This document shows, piece after piece, positions 33,671 through 43,205 of a stretch of 46,817 bases of DNA. The DNA is taken from contig JAUQPF010000045.1 in assembly GCA_030550535.1 (NCBI GenBank), positions 1 through 46,817 of the forward strand, written 5' to 3'. A program made the translations under genes and the position numbers. Every line of letters begins with the position of its first letter. Positions within the stretch are counted from its first letter, which is position 1. This stretch comes from Candidatus Bipolaricaulota bacterium (GTDB lineage: Bacteria > Bipolaricaulota > Bipolaricaulia > Bipolaricaulales > Bipolaricaulaceae). Below the pieces are notes generated by a model, which was not told the origin of the DNA, did not search any database, and worked only from the letters and a program-made list of their open reading frames with translations.

Positions 33671-36600
33671 CGCTCACCTCCCAGAGGTGGGGAAGGCTCT
33701 CCCGCAGGCCCCGAAGGAGGAGGGCCATCTCCCAGGCGGCCCGAAGCGACCGCGTCCCCAAGAAAGGCTTCTTGAGCGCAAGCTCGCGCACACGCAGCTC
33801 TCGGTCGAGTTTAACGCGGAGGTAGGGGTCTTCGAACACGAGGATCTCCCCCTCCTGCCCGATCCGCGCTTCCTCCCCGTCTTCCCGGCGATGGAGGACG
33901 CCCCGGGCGAGGAGGAAGGCGTTGCGCTCCTCCGCCCGCCAGGTTTCCTCGTGGAAGTACAAGCGAGGCTTGTCCTGGTAGGGTTTCCCCTCGTGAACAC
34001 AGAACGTGGCGCAGTTGCCGCAATCGTTGCAGAGATCGTCCAGGTGGAGGATCTGGCGGGCCTGGGTGATGCGGAGCTCCTCCTCGCCCACCACGCGGAG
34101 CGCCCCGTCCTTTACGGCCACTTGGGGGACGCGCCAGGTTCCCGTGGGGGCGAGGTAGGCCACGTTGGCCCTGTTCGGGCAGACCTCCACGCATTTGTCG
34201 CAGAGGGTGCGGCATTGGAGGCACCGCTCGGCCTCCGTTTGAGCGGCCTTGGGGGAGAGGACGCGCTCCACCGGGCGAAAGCCCCGCCGCAGCCGCACCG
34301 GCAGGGCATCAGGACCGAAGGGCATGACCTTCCGGGCCTTTCGAACCCTGAGAACCCGGGGCTCTTGGGGAGCGGCGGGCACGGGGAGCTCAGGAAGAGC
34401 TAAACCGAGCTTCTTGAGGATGGCGAGGGCCGCGCAGCGGCCGTCGGCCACGGCCTCGATCACCGTGGCTGGGCCGCGCACGGCGTCTCCGCCGGCCCAC
34501 ACCCGGTAGAGGTTGGTCTCGCCCGTCTCCGGGTCCACGGCGAGGCGCCCATCGGGATGGAGGACCAACCCGGTCCCGTCGAAGAAGCGCACCTCGGGGC
34601 GTTGGCCCACGGCCACGATCACGGAATCGCAAGGGATACGGAACTCCGTGCCCGGGATGGGCTCCGGCTTGGGGCGGCCGTCGGGCCCGGGCTCGCCCAG
34701 GCGGTTGCGGAGGCACCACAGGGCCGCGACCTTCCCGCCCCGCCGGGCGATGCGCAGGGGGGTCGCAAGCTCCACAAGCTCGTTCCCCTCGCGCAAAAGC
34801 TCCTCCACCTCCTCGGGATGGGCGGGCATCTCCGCCCGGCTGCGGCGGTACACCACGGTCACCGGCCTTCCCGTGAGGCGCCAGGCCGCCCGGGCCGCGT
34901 CCATGGCGGTGTTTCCCCCGCCCACCACCACGACCTTCTCCCCAAGGTCCGGCCGTTCCCCCTGGGCCAGGGCCCGGAAGAGCGCGAGGGCCCCGAGCAC
35001 GCCCGGCCCCTCCTCCCCGGGGATCCCCAGCTTCGCCTCCCCCGGGAAGCCCGGGGCCAGGAAAACCGCGTCAAACCCGCGATCCAAAAGCTCGGCGGCC
35101 GAGGCCAGCGGGCGGTTGTAGAAGAACTTCACGCCCAGGCGCTCCAAGCGGGCCACGTCCTGCCGCAGAGCCGCCCTGGGCAGGCGGAACTCCGGGGCCA
35201 AGGCGATCATGCCCCCGGGCCCCGGCCCGGCCTCGAACACCTCCACCTCCACCCCCGCCAAGGCCAGGTAGAAGGCGCAGGAGAGTCCCGCGGGACCCGC
35301 GCCCACCACGGCCACCCGGCGTCCGGTGGGCGGAAGCGGCATAAGCTCCACCCGCCCGCGCTCGGCGGCAAACCGCTTGAGGGCCCGGATGGCCACGGGC
35401 TTCTCGTAGTTCCAGCGGGTGCAACGCCTCTCGCAGAACGCGGGGCAAACGTAGCCCGTCACGGTGGGAAGCGGGTTGCGGGCGAGGATGGCCTGGAGGC
35501 TCGTCTTGGGATCGCCCGCGGCGAGCCAACCCACGTACTCGGGCACGTCCTGGCAGGTGGGGCAGGCGGCCACACAGGGCGCGGCAATGCAGTCAAAGAA
35601 GGCAAGCCCGTCCGGGATCTTCGGGAGCTCCCCGAGGAAGAAGCCCCTTTGGTAACGCGGGTTACGCAGGCTCTCCTCCGCGGCCCGGCGGAGGTTCTCC
35701 GCCCGGTTCCGCGTGAACTCCGCGAGGTTCTTGGCCCGGGCTTTGGCCATGGCCTCCCGCAGCTCCGCCAGCCACTGGGAGAAGCGGGCGTACCCGCCGG
35801 GCTTGAGGAGGTCCGTGCAGGCCGTAACCGGAAGCGCCCCGCAGGCGATGAGGACAGGGAGGTTCAGGGCGTCCGCCCCGCCCGAATAGGAGACGTGGAT
35901 GTCGCCGTCCAAGTCCTGAAAGAGCCGCCAAAAGAGGTTCAGGGTCACGGGATAGAGGGCCCTTCCGGACATGTAGATCTCCTCCCCGGGGAGCACCCCG
36001 CGGTGGTTGGCCATGGCCAGCGTGTTGGTGAGCTTCACCCCAAACACAAGCCCCAGGGCCTTGGCCTTGGCCTGAAGCCTACGGATCAGGGGCAGGGCTT
36101 GCTCGTACTGGAGATCGTGCTCGAACACCCGCACCGGGATGTGGATCTCCCGAAAGCCCAAACGGTCGTGGAGGATGCGCATCACCCGATCGTGGCCAAG
36201 GAGGGTGGGGTTCAACTTCACGAAGGTGTGAAAGCCCCGCTCCAGGAGGAACTCGGCGATGGCCTCGATCTCCTGAGGGGGGCAGCCGTGCATGGTGGAG
36301 AGGGTCACGCTCCGGGAGACCTGGGAGGGGATGTCCAGGTCCGCGTATTCCGGGAACTCCCGGCGCAGGGTTTCCCGCACCTCCTCAAGAACGTTCCGCG
36401 CGTCCACAAGCGCGGCGAGGAAGCCCTGAATCTTTGGGCTTTTGATCCCCTCGAGGTTGTAGCCCACGCTCATGTTGAACACGGTGCCCAAGGGGCGGCC
36501 CTCCCAGCCCAGGGCCTTGCGGAGCACATGGATGAGGGCCCAGGCGTGGATGTACTCACGCGCGGCCTCCTCCACCCGCAGCTCTTGCGACCACTCCACG

Positions 36601-36920
36601 TTGTAGCCCTCGTCCGCCGCGTCGATGCAGGGCCGAGGGATGGTGAGGTCATCGAGGACCTGAACGGTCTTGAGCTCGATGAACCTCCCTCCGCAGAGCC
36701 AGGCGGCCACGATGTTCTGGCTCATCTGGGTGTGGGGGCCGGCGGAAGGGCCGATGGGCGTGGCCAAAAACTCCCCGAAAATCTCGGTGTTAAAGGGCTC
36801 GGGACGGGGCTCGTAGAAGAGCTCCCTGGGGATGCCGAAGACAGAGCCCTGGTGCCGCAGCTCCAAAAGGGCCCAACGCAGAAGCGCCCGGAACGAAAGG
36901 GGACGAAGCTCCGTGGGCAT
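33657..36920 (-). CDS. ygfK: YgfK-type putative selenate reductase / glutamate synthase-like oxidoreductase, 1087 aa
   Basis: Large multidomain flavo-iron-sulfur protein. The N-terminal 400 residues form a dihydroorotate-dehydrogenase-like barrel (VSRSVTLSTMHGCPPQEIEA, GVKLTNTL, VSYSGGADALNLP). A GltD-like part follows with cysteine sets C444/C449/C453/C456 and C492/C496/C500. Two Rossmann motifs are VAVVGAGPAGLSCAFYLA (537-554) and VVVVGGGNTAMDAARAA. The C-terminus has two ferredoxin-like 4Fe-4S sets: C900/C903/C907/C910/C914 and C964/C967/C970/C974. This matches YgfK, found with ssnA and selenium-dependent xanthine dehydrogenase. The named selenate activity is unproven for most members. The ATG at 36920 is 12 bases after ssnA. 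Confidence 0.93.
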   Translation of the reverse strand: MPTELRPLSFRALLRWALLELRHQGSVFGIPRELFYEPRPEPFNTEIFGEFLATPIGPSAGPHTQMSQNIVAAWLCGGRFIELKTVQVLDDLTIPRPCIDAADEGYNVEWSQELRVEEAAREYIHAWALIHVLRKALGWEGRPLGTVFNMSVGYNLEGIKSPKIQGFLAALVDARNVLEEVRETLRREFPEYADLDIPSQVSRSVTLSTMHGCPPQEIEAIAEFLLERGFHTFVKLNPTLLGHDRVMRILHDRLGFREIHIPVRVFEHDLQYEQALPLIRRLQAKAKALGLVFGVKLTNTLAMANHRGVLPGEEIYMSGRALYPVTLNLFWRLFQDLDGDIHVSYSGGADALNLPVLIACGALPVTACTDLLKPGGYARFSQWLAELREAMAKARAKNLAEFTRNRAENLRRAAEESLRNPRYQRGFFLGELPKIPDGLAFFDCIAAPCVAACPTCQDVPEYVGWLAAGDPKTSLQAILARNPLPTVTGYVCPAFCERRCTRWNYEKPVAIRALKRFAAERGRVELMPLPPTGRRVAVVGAGPAGLSCAFYLALAGVEVEVFEAGPGPGGMIALAPEFRLPRAALRQDVARLERLGVKFFYNRPLASAAELLDRGFDAVFLAPGFPGEAKLGIPGEEGPGVLGALALFRALAQGERPDLGEKVVVVGGGNTAMDAARAAWRLTGRPVTVVYRRSRAEMPAHPEEVEELLREGNELVELATPLRIARRGGKVAALWCLRNRLGEPGPDGRPKPEPIPGTEFRIPCDSVIVAVGQRPEVRFFDGTGLVLHPDGRLAVDPETGETNLYRVWAGGDAVRGPATVIEAVADGRCAALAILKKLGLALPELPVPAAPQEPRVLRVRKARKVMPFGPDALPVRLRRGFRPVERVLSPKAAQTEAERCLQCRTLCDKCVEVCPNRANVAYLAPTGTWRVPQVAVKDGALRVVGEEELRITQARQILHLDDLCNDCGNCATFCVHEGKPYQDKPRLYFHEETWRAEERNAFLLARGVLHRREDGEEARIGQEGEILVFEDPYLRVKLDRELRVRELALKKPFLGTRSLRAAWEMALLLRGLRESLPHLWEVSGGGA

Positions 36921-36932
36921 GCCCCACCCCCT

Positions 36933-38255
36933 TCAGAGCTTGGCCCAGATCTCCTGGGCCTTCCTGCGGGCGCGGGCAAGCACGGCCCTCTCCTCGATCC
37001 CCTCGATCCGGCCATCCCGCAGGCGGATTTGGCCGGCCACGATCACCACGCTTGGGCGCAGGCCCTCGCTGATGTTGGCAAAAAGGAGGTGGGAAAGGAG
37101 GTTTCCTCCGGAAAGCGGGGTGGGCGGCGCGTAGTCCCAAAGGACGAGATCCGCAGCATACCCCTCCTGCAGCCTTCCGAAGGGAAGACCGAAGGCCTTT
37201 TCCGCCAGGGCGTAGTTCTGGGCGAGGATTTGCTTGGCGGCTTCATCGCCGAGGGCCAAGGGATCGCCGTTGGCGTGGTGGGCCAAAAGCCGCGCCGCAA
37301 GGAGCTCACCCAGCATGTCGCACCCAAACCCGTCCGTCCCCAAGGCCACCGGAATCCCTCGTGCCAGCATCTTCTCCACCTGTGCCGCGCCCACCGCGTT
37401 GTTCATGTTGGAGCGGGGGTTATGCGCCACCGTGGGCTTCTTCTCCGCCAAGAGCTCGAGCTCCGCCTGGGAAAGCTGGATCCCATGGGCAAAGATGGTC
37501 TTATCCTGGACGATGCCGAAGCGGTCCAGGCGCTCGGCCGTGCGCTCCCCGTACTTCTGGAGGGCATCGAGGGGGTCCTCCTTCCCCTCGGCGAGGTGGC
37601 CGTGGTAGCCAAGCCCCAAGGGTTCCGCGGCCTCCCGGCACTTGGCCAAGGTCTCCTCGGAGAGGGTGAAGGAGGCGTGAAGGCCAAAATGCGCGGCGAA
37701 TTGCCCGGGGACCCGCTCCTCCTTGGCGAAGCGCACGTTCTCCTCGATCCCTTGATCCCGCTCCATGGGGCCGCCACGATCGGTGACCTCGTAGCAGAGA
37801 TCCCCCCGTAGCCCAAGCTCCGAAAGGGCCTTCTTGATCTGGGAGAGGGAGCCCAGGATGGCCGAAGGAGAGGCATGGTGGTCGAAGATCACGGAAACAC
37901 CGCGGCGGAGGTGGGCCATCCCGCCCACCAAGGCCGAAAGGTACACGGCCTCCAGGTCCAGCGCCCGATCGAGCTTCCACCAAAGCTGCTCCAGGATCTG
38001 GCCGAAGCTCTTAGGGGAGAAGGCCTTGAGAAAGATCCCGCGGGCCAGGGAGGAGTAGAGGTGGGCATGGGCGTTGACGAGGGCGGGGGTGAGGAGCTTC
38101 CCCTCCCCGGGGATGTGGGTGGCGCCGGGGACCGCAGGGGCAGGGCCCTCGCCGACCTTGCTGATCCGGCCGCCCTCCACCACCACATACCCGCTCTCCT
38201 TGAACGTTCCGAAAAAGTCCGCTAGGCAAGCGCGGTCGATGACAAGTGTGCCCAA
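36933..38255 (-). CDS. ssnA: SsnA-type aminohydrolase, 440 aa
   Basis: Amidohydrolase-superfamily enzyme of the SsnA group, related to guanine and chlorohydrolase-type deaminases. Metal ligands are visible: H63-X-H65 in NAHAHLYSSL, later histidines in YHGHLAEG and FAHGIQLS, and the Asp in LGTDGFGCD. SsnA genes accompany ygfK and xanthine dehydrogenase in purine-using anaerobes; the substrate is not established. The start is TTG at 38255, supported by AGGAGGTGA about 5 bases upstream. That ribosome site lies directly after a terminator hairpin, so expression depends on readthrough from the importer genes. Confidence 0.92.
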   Translation of the reverse strand: MGTLVIDRACLADFFGTFKESGYVVVEGGRISKVGEGPAPAVPGATHIPGEGKLLTPALVNAHAHLYSSLARGIFLKAFSPKSFGQILEQLWWKLDRALDLEAVYLSALVGGMAHLRRGVSVIFDHHASPSAILGSLSQIKKALSELGLRGDLCYEVTDRGGPMERDQGIEENVRFAKEERVPGQFAAHFGLHASFTLSEETLAKCREAAEPLGLGYHGHLAEGKEDPLDALQKYGERTAERLDRFGIVQDKTIFAHGIQLSQAELELLAEKKPTVAHNPRSNMNNAVGAAQVEKMLARGIPVALGTDGFGCDMLGELLAARLLAHHANGDPLALGDEAAKQILAQNYALAEKAFGLPFGRLQEGYAADLVLWDYAPPTPLSGGNLLSHLLFANISEGLRPSVVIVAGQIRLRDGRIEGIEERAVLARARRKAQEIWAKL

Positions 38256-38267
38256 CGTTCACCTCCT

Positions 38268-38299
38268 AAAGAAAAGGGGGCCTGCGGGAGCAGGCCCCC
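38268..38299 (-). terminator. Rho-independent terminator between the importer and catabolic genes
   Basis: A perfect 10-base stem GGGGGCCTGC / GCAGGCCCCC (38276-38285 and 38290-38299) around a 4-base loop, followed on the minus strand by TTTTCTTT. It lies 16 bases after the binding-protein stop and immediately before the ssnA ribosome site. Confidence 0.9.
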
Positions 38300-38315
38300 T
38301 TCCCGCCCGTTCCGT

Positions 38316-39461
<1,146 letters not shown>

Positions 39462-39542
39462 CCTTCACCTCCTCCTTCTGCTGGAAGTTCCCCTTGCCCT
39501 TCCCTGCTGCACTCCTTTTTTTCTCCCGGCTCCCACCCCCTT

Positions 39543-40472
39543 TCAGCGCTCGCCGCGCACGTAGGGTACTCCAAGGGCCCCGGGCGCGCGCCGACGCCAA
39601 CGCGCGCCCCCAAAGCCGCTCAGGGCCAGAACCACCACGGCAAAGAGATAGGGCATGAGCTTGAGGAGTTCGGGTGCAAGGAAAGCCTGAAGGCGGTAGG
39701 AAAGGTGGTAGAGGGCGCCGAAGAAGAGGGCGCCCCAGATGGCCTGCAAGGGATCCCAAGCGGCGAAGATGGTGAGGGCGATGACGATCCAGCCCATCCC
39801 CGCGGTCATCCCCTCCGTCCAGGCCGGGCGATAGGCCACGGAGAGGTAGCCCCCGCCCACCCCGGCCAGGAGCCCCCCGAACACCACGCACAAATAGCGC
39901 ACGAGGGTCACGTTGATCCCCAAAGCATCGGCCGTGGCCGGGCTTTCGCCCACCGAGCGGATGGCCACCCCCCAGCGGGTGCGGAAAAGCAGGAGCCAAA
40001 GGAGGAACGCCAGGACGATCCCGATGTAGGTGAGGACGGTCTGATTCTGAAAGAGCATGGGGCCCACCACGGGGATGCGGGAAAGGCCGGGTAGGGCGAG
40101 GCTGGGCAGGGTGGCCGCGAGGGGTTTGCCCTCCCAGCCCCGGCCCAAAAGACCGGCCAGCCCCAGCCCGAAGATGGAGAGGGCCAACCCGGACACGTAC
40201 TGGTTGGCCCGCAGGGTCACGGAGAGGAAGGCGTGGAACAGGGCGGCCACCCCGCCCACTCCGGCGGCGGCGAGCAGCCCCAGCCCCGGCGAACCCGTCT
40301 GGAAGGCTACGGCGAAGGCCGTGAAGGCCCCGAGGATCATCATCCCCTCCACACCCAGGTTGATCACGCCCGAGCGTTCCGCAGAGATCTCCCCGAGCGT
40401 CCCCCAAAGGAGAGGAACACCGAAGGCCAACGCGCGGCTCACCGTGCTTACGAGCCAATCTGCCCAGACCAT
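39543..40472 (-). CDS. ABC transporter permease (nucleoside/simple-sugar type, NupQ-like), 309 aa
   Basis: Integral membrane subunit of the BPD_transp_2 family (RbsC/NupQ-like). It has eight to ten hydrophobic segments and the family strings GEISAERSGVINLGVEGMMILGAF and ANQYVSGLALSIFGLGLAG. The coupling region RTRWGVAIRSVGESPATADALGINVTLVRY would contact the ATPase. The ATG at 40472 overlaps the upstream permease by 25 bases. The binding-protein gene follows after 81 bases. With the BMP protein the likely cargo is a purine nucleoside or nucleobase. Confidence 0.93.
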   Translation of the reverse strand: MVWADWLVSTVSRALAFGVPLLWGTLGEISAERSGVINLGVEGMMILGAFTAFAVAFQTGSPGLGLLAAAGVGGVAALFHAFLSVTLRANQYVSGLALSIFGLGLAGLLGRGWEGKPLAATLPSLALPGLSRIPVVGPMLFQNQTVLTYIGIVLAFLLWLLLFRTRWGVAIRSVGESPATADALGINVTLVRYLCVVFGGLLAGVGGGYLSVAYRPAWTEGMTAGMGWIVIALTIFAAWDPLQAIWGALFFGALYHLSYRLQAFLAPELLKLMPYLFAVVVLALSGFGGARWRRRAPGALGVPYVRGER

Positions 40473-41554
40473 GCCCGTCCCTTTCGCGCCAGGCCCACCC
40501 GCCAGGAGAGGAGGATCTCAAAGCCGATGAGGCAGAAGAAGATGAGCCCTTGGAACACCCCTACGATCTGGAAGGGAAGCCCCAGGGCGATGCGCATGTG
40601 GTCGCCGGCGGCAAACAGGAGACCAAAGAAGAGGGCCGTGAACACGGCCACCAAGGGGTTCCCCCGGGCCAGCCAAGCCACGATGATCGCGGTGTACCCG
40701 TAACCCATGGAGATGTGGGAAGGGCTGCGCAGCATGCGGTGGATGCCGGCCACCTCGCCCACCCCGGCCAACCCGGCCAGGCCCCCCGAAAGGAGCATCA
40801 CCAAGGCGAACACGGCCGTGAAGTTGATGCCGGCGTAGCGGGCGGCTTCAGGGTTTTGGCCGGCCACCCGGATCTCGTAGCCCAGGCGCGTGCGGGCCAA
40901 AAGGAAGGCCACCCCCAGGGCCAGCACCACCCCCAACGCCAGGGTCACCCAATGCACGCGCGTTCCCGGAAGCCAGCCAAGCTGCGCCGTAAGGGGGAAC
41001 CGGTCGGTATAGGCAAAACCGCGCATGGTGGGGCCCTTCCAGGGCCCGTGCACCAACCACTCCACGATGTAGGCCATGACGTAGTTGAGCATGAGGGTGG
41101 AGATCACATCGTTCACGGCAAGCTTGACCCTGAGGAGCGCGGGGATCACCGCCCAAAGCCCACCCGCCAAAAAACCGCAGAGGAACATGAGGGGAAGGCG
41201 CCATCCCTCCGGAACGGGGAGGAAGAGGGCCACGCCGGTGGCGGCCACCGCGCCCGCCAGAAGCTGCCCCTCGGCCCCGATGTTCCAAAACTGGGCCCGG
41301 AAGGCCAGGGTCAACCCCACCCCGCACAGGATGAGGGGGATGGCCCGGCGCAACACCTCCGAGAAGCTCGGCCAGGAACCAAAGACCCCGCGGCCGATCT
41401 GGGCGTACGCCTGCCACGGGTTCCTTCCGTAACCGTAGAACACGGCCGCGGCCAGAAGAAGGGCGAAGACCACCGCCCCCAGGGAGACCCCAAGCACGGC
41501 CGCTCGGGAGGGGGACAATCGTGGCTCCAGCACGAAGGGCCCCAAACGCCTCAT
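40448..41554 (-). CDS. ABC transporter permease (nucleoside/simple-sugar type, NupP-like), 368 aa
   Basis: Second membrane subunit of the importer, longer at the N-terminus than its partner. It has about ten hydrophobic segments and the family strings VLRRAIPLILCGVGLTLAFRAQFWNIGAEGQLLAG, VNDVISTLMLNYVMAYI, and the coupling loop RTRLGYEIRVAGQNPEAARYAGI (each read in parts). Start ATG 41554 overlaps the ATPase stop as ATGA. The order ATPase-permease-permease-binding protein is common for NupOPQ/BmpA systems, although the binding protein is often first. Confidence 0.93.
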   Translation of the reverse strand: MRRLGPFVLEPRLSPSRAAVLGVSLGAVVFALLLAAAVFYGYGRNPWQAYAQIGRGVFGSWPSFSEVLRRAIPLILCGVGLTLAFRAQFWNIGAEGQLLAGAVAATGVALFLPVPEGWRLPLMFLCGFLAGGLWAVIPALLRVKLAVNDVISTLMLNYVMAYIVEWLVHGPWKGPTMRGFAYTDRFPLTAQLGWLPGTRVHWVTLALGVVLALGVAFLLARTRLGYEIRVAGQNPEAARYAGINFTAVFALVMLLSGGLAGLAGVGEVAGIHRMLRSPSHISMGYGYTAIIVAWLARGNPLVAVFTALFFGLLFAAGDHMRIALGLPFQIVGVFQGLIFFCLIGFEILLSWRVGLARKGRAWSGQIGS

Positions 41555-43119
41555 GTTCCCTCGCTTCGGACCGGGGAGCGCCGCTCCCCTGCCATCATGA
41601 GCCCGATCTCCTCCAGGCTCGCCTCACCCGCGGACACGATGCCCATGATCTCCCCGCGGAACATGACGGCGATGCGGTCCGAAAGCTCCAGGATCTCCTC
41701 GAGGTCCTCGGAGACGAGGAGCACGGCGGCTCCCTCCTCCCTTTGGCGCAAAAGCAGCTGGCGAATCTGTTCGGTGGCCCCCACATCCAGGCCGTAGGTG
41801 GGATGGGCGGCGATCACCACCGCCGGCCTCCCCGAGAGCTCCCGGGCCAGGATCAGGCGCTGGATGTTCCCTCCCGAGAGGAGTTTCGCGGGCGTGCGGA
41901 GGCTTGGGGTCAGGATGGCGTACTCCTCCACGGCCCGGTGGGCGAAGCTCCGGATGGCCCGGGGGCGCAAAAGCCCCCGCCAGCAGAACGGCGGCCGATG
42001 GTGCCGCTTGAGGATGAGGTTCTCCTCCACGGGGAGGGCCGGAACGATGCCCATGCGGATCCGCTCCTCTGGGACATGGGCGCAGCCCAGGTCCGAAAGG
42101 AGACGGGGCGAACGGTTGGTGACCTCCCGCCCCAGGAGGAGGATCTTCCCCCGCTCGGCCCGGCGGAGCCCCGTGAGGACCTCCACGAGCTCGCGTTGCC
42201 CGTTCCCCGCGACCCCCGCGATCCCCAAAATCTCCCCGCGGCACACGTGGAAGGACACGCCCTTCAGGGCCCAAAGGCCGCGGTCGTTGCGGGCATAGAG
42301 GTCCTGAACGCGAAGGGCCGCCTCACCGGGCTGGCAGGTGCTCTTGGTGAGCCGGAAAACCACCTCCCGCCCCACCATCATCCGCGCAAGCTCCGTTTTG
42401 TTGGTCTCCTGGGCTAGAACCGTGCCCACCACCCTTCCGCGGCGCATGACGGTGATCCGATCGGCCACGGAAAGGACCTCGTCGAGTTTATGGGAGATGA
42501 AGATGATTCCGTGGCCGTCCTCCTTCATGCGGGAGAGGACCTTGAAGAGCTCCTGGGCCTCCTGGGGGGTGAGGACGCTTGTGGGCTCATCGAGGATGAG
42601 CACCTCGGCCCCGCGGATGAGGGCTTTGAGGATCTCCACGCGCTGCTGTTCCCCGGCGGAGAGCTCCCACACCCGGCGATCGGGGTCCACCGGAAGGCCG
42701 TAGCGCTGGGAGAGCTCCCGAATTTTTTGGGCCACGGCCCGGGCGGGGGCCCAAAACGGCGTGCCCGCAAGGCCCAGGGCCACGTTCTCCGCCACGGTGT
42801 GGGGGAGGACGAGCTTGAAGTGTTGGTGGACCATGCCGATGCCCCAGCGGATGGCGTCGCGGGGGGAGCGGATGTCCGCGCGCCGCCCCTTGACCCAGAT
42901 CTCGCCGGAGTCCGGGCGGTAAAGGCCGTAGAGGATGTTCATGAGGGTGGTCTTCCCCGCTCCGTTTTCGCCCAGGAGGGCGTGGACCTCGCCGGGACGG
43001 AGCTCGAAGGTCACGCGATCGTTGGCCACGACACCGGGGAAGCGCTTGGTGATGTCCTTGAGAAGCACGAGGGCGGGCCGCGAGGGGAGCGGAGTTGGGG
43101 CATGAAGGCGGCCCACCAT
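41551..43119 (-). CDS. ABC transporter ATP-binding protein (two ATPase domains, NupO/RbsA-like), 522 aa
   Basis: Fused double ATPase of the nucleoside-type importer. The first domain has Walker A GENGAGKT (50-57), signature LSAGEQQRVEIL and Walker B VLILDEPTSVL. The second domain has the usual degenerate Walker A (GVAGNGQREL), signature LLSGGNIQRLILARELS and AAHPTYGLDVGA. This asymmetric pattern is normal for RbsA/NupO. The ATG at 43119 lies only 8 bases after a TATACT box on the minus strand, so the transcript may be leaderless. GGAG sits in that interval. It is the first gene of the long purine run and divergent from the FAD-subunit gene at 43206. Confidence 0.94.
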   Translation of the reverse strand: MVGRLHAPTPLPSRPALVLLKDITKRFPGVVANDRVTFELRPGEVHALLGENGAGKTTLMNILYGLYRPDSGEIWVKGRRADIRSPRDAIRWGIGMVHQHFKLVLPHTVAENVALGLAGTPFWAPARAVAQKIRELSQRYGLPVDPDRRVWELSAGEQQRVEILKALIRGAEVLILDEPTSVLTPQEAQELFKVLSRMKEDGHGIIFISHKLDEVLSVADRITVMRRGRVVGTVLAQETNKTELARMMVGREVVFRLTKSTCQPGEAALRVQDLYARNDRGLWALKGVSFHVCRGEILGIAGVAGNGQRELVEVLTGLRRAERGKILLLGREVTNRSPRLLSDLGCAHVPEERIRMGIVPALPVEENLILKRHHRPPFCWRGLLRPRAIRSFAHRAVEEYAILTPSLRTPAKLLSGGNIQRLILARELSGRPAVVIAAHPTYGLDVGATEQIRQLLLRQREEGAAVLLVSEDLEEILELSDRIAVMFRGEIMGIVSAGEASLEEIGLMMAGERRSPVRSEGT

Positions 43120-43127
43120 GGTGCTCC

Positions 43128-43157
43128 AGTATAGCGGGGCGGCGGGTTGATGGTCAA
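43128..43157 (-). promoter_or_regulatory. Promoter of the importer operon
   Basis: On the minus strand TTGACC (43157-43152), an 18-base spacer and TATACT (43133-43128), 8 bases before the ATG. The -35 is part of an 11-base dyad TTGATGGTCAA (43147-43157), a candidate operator. Confidence 0.65.
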
Positions 43158-43158
43158 G

Positions 43159-43188
43159 TTGTCTTACAGCTACGGCCTGGGCTATACT
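43159..43188 (+). promoter_or_regulatory. Promoter of the second molybdenum hydroxylase operon
   Basis: TTGTCT (43159-43164), an 18-base spacer and TATACT (43183-43188), with AAAGGAGG at 43194-43201 before the GTG at 43206. It is back-to-back with the importer promoter, with one base between their -35 boxes, so one regulator could control both. Confidence 0.6.
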
Positions 43189-43205
43189 CGCCCAAAGGAG
43201 GCGCG

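Noticed and set aside
34557-37811. A 1084-codon open frame on the plus strand opposite ygfK and ssnA
   Set aside because: It is exactly antisense to two clear genes. The product is dominated by Gly/Pro/His/Glu, with no domain or ribosome site.
43147-43157. FNR/CRP site in TTGATGGTCAA
   Set aside because: The half-sites TTGA/TCAA are separated by 3 bases. FNR sites need TTGAT-N4-ATCAA, so the spacing is wrong; it is kept only as an unassigned dyad.
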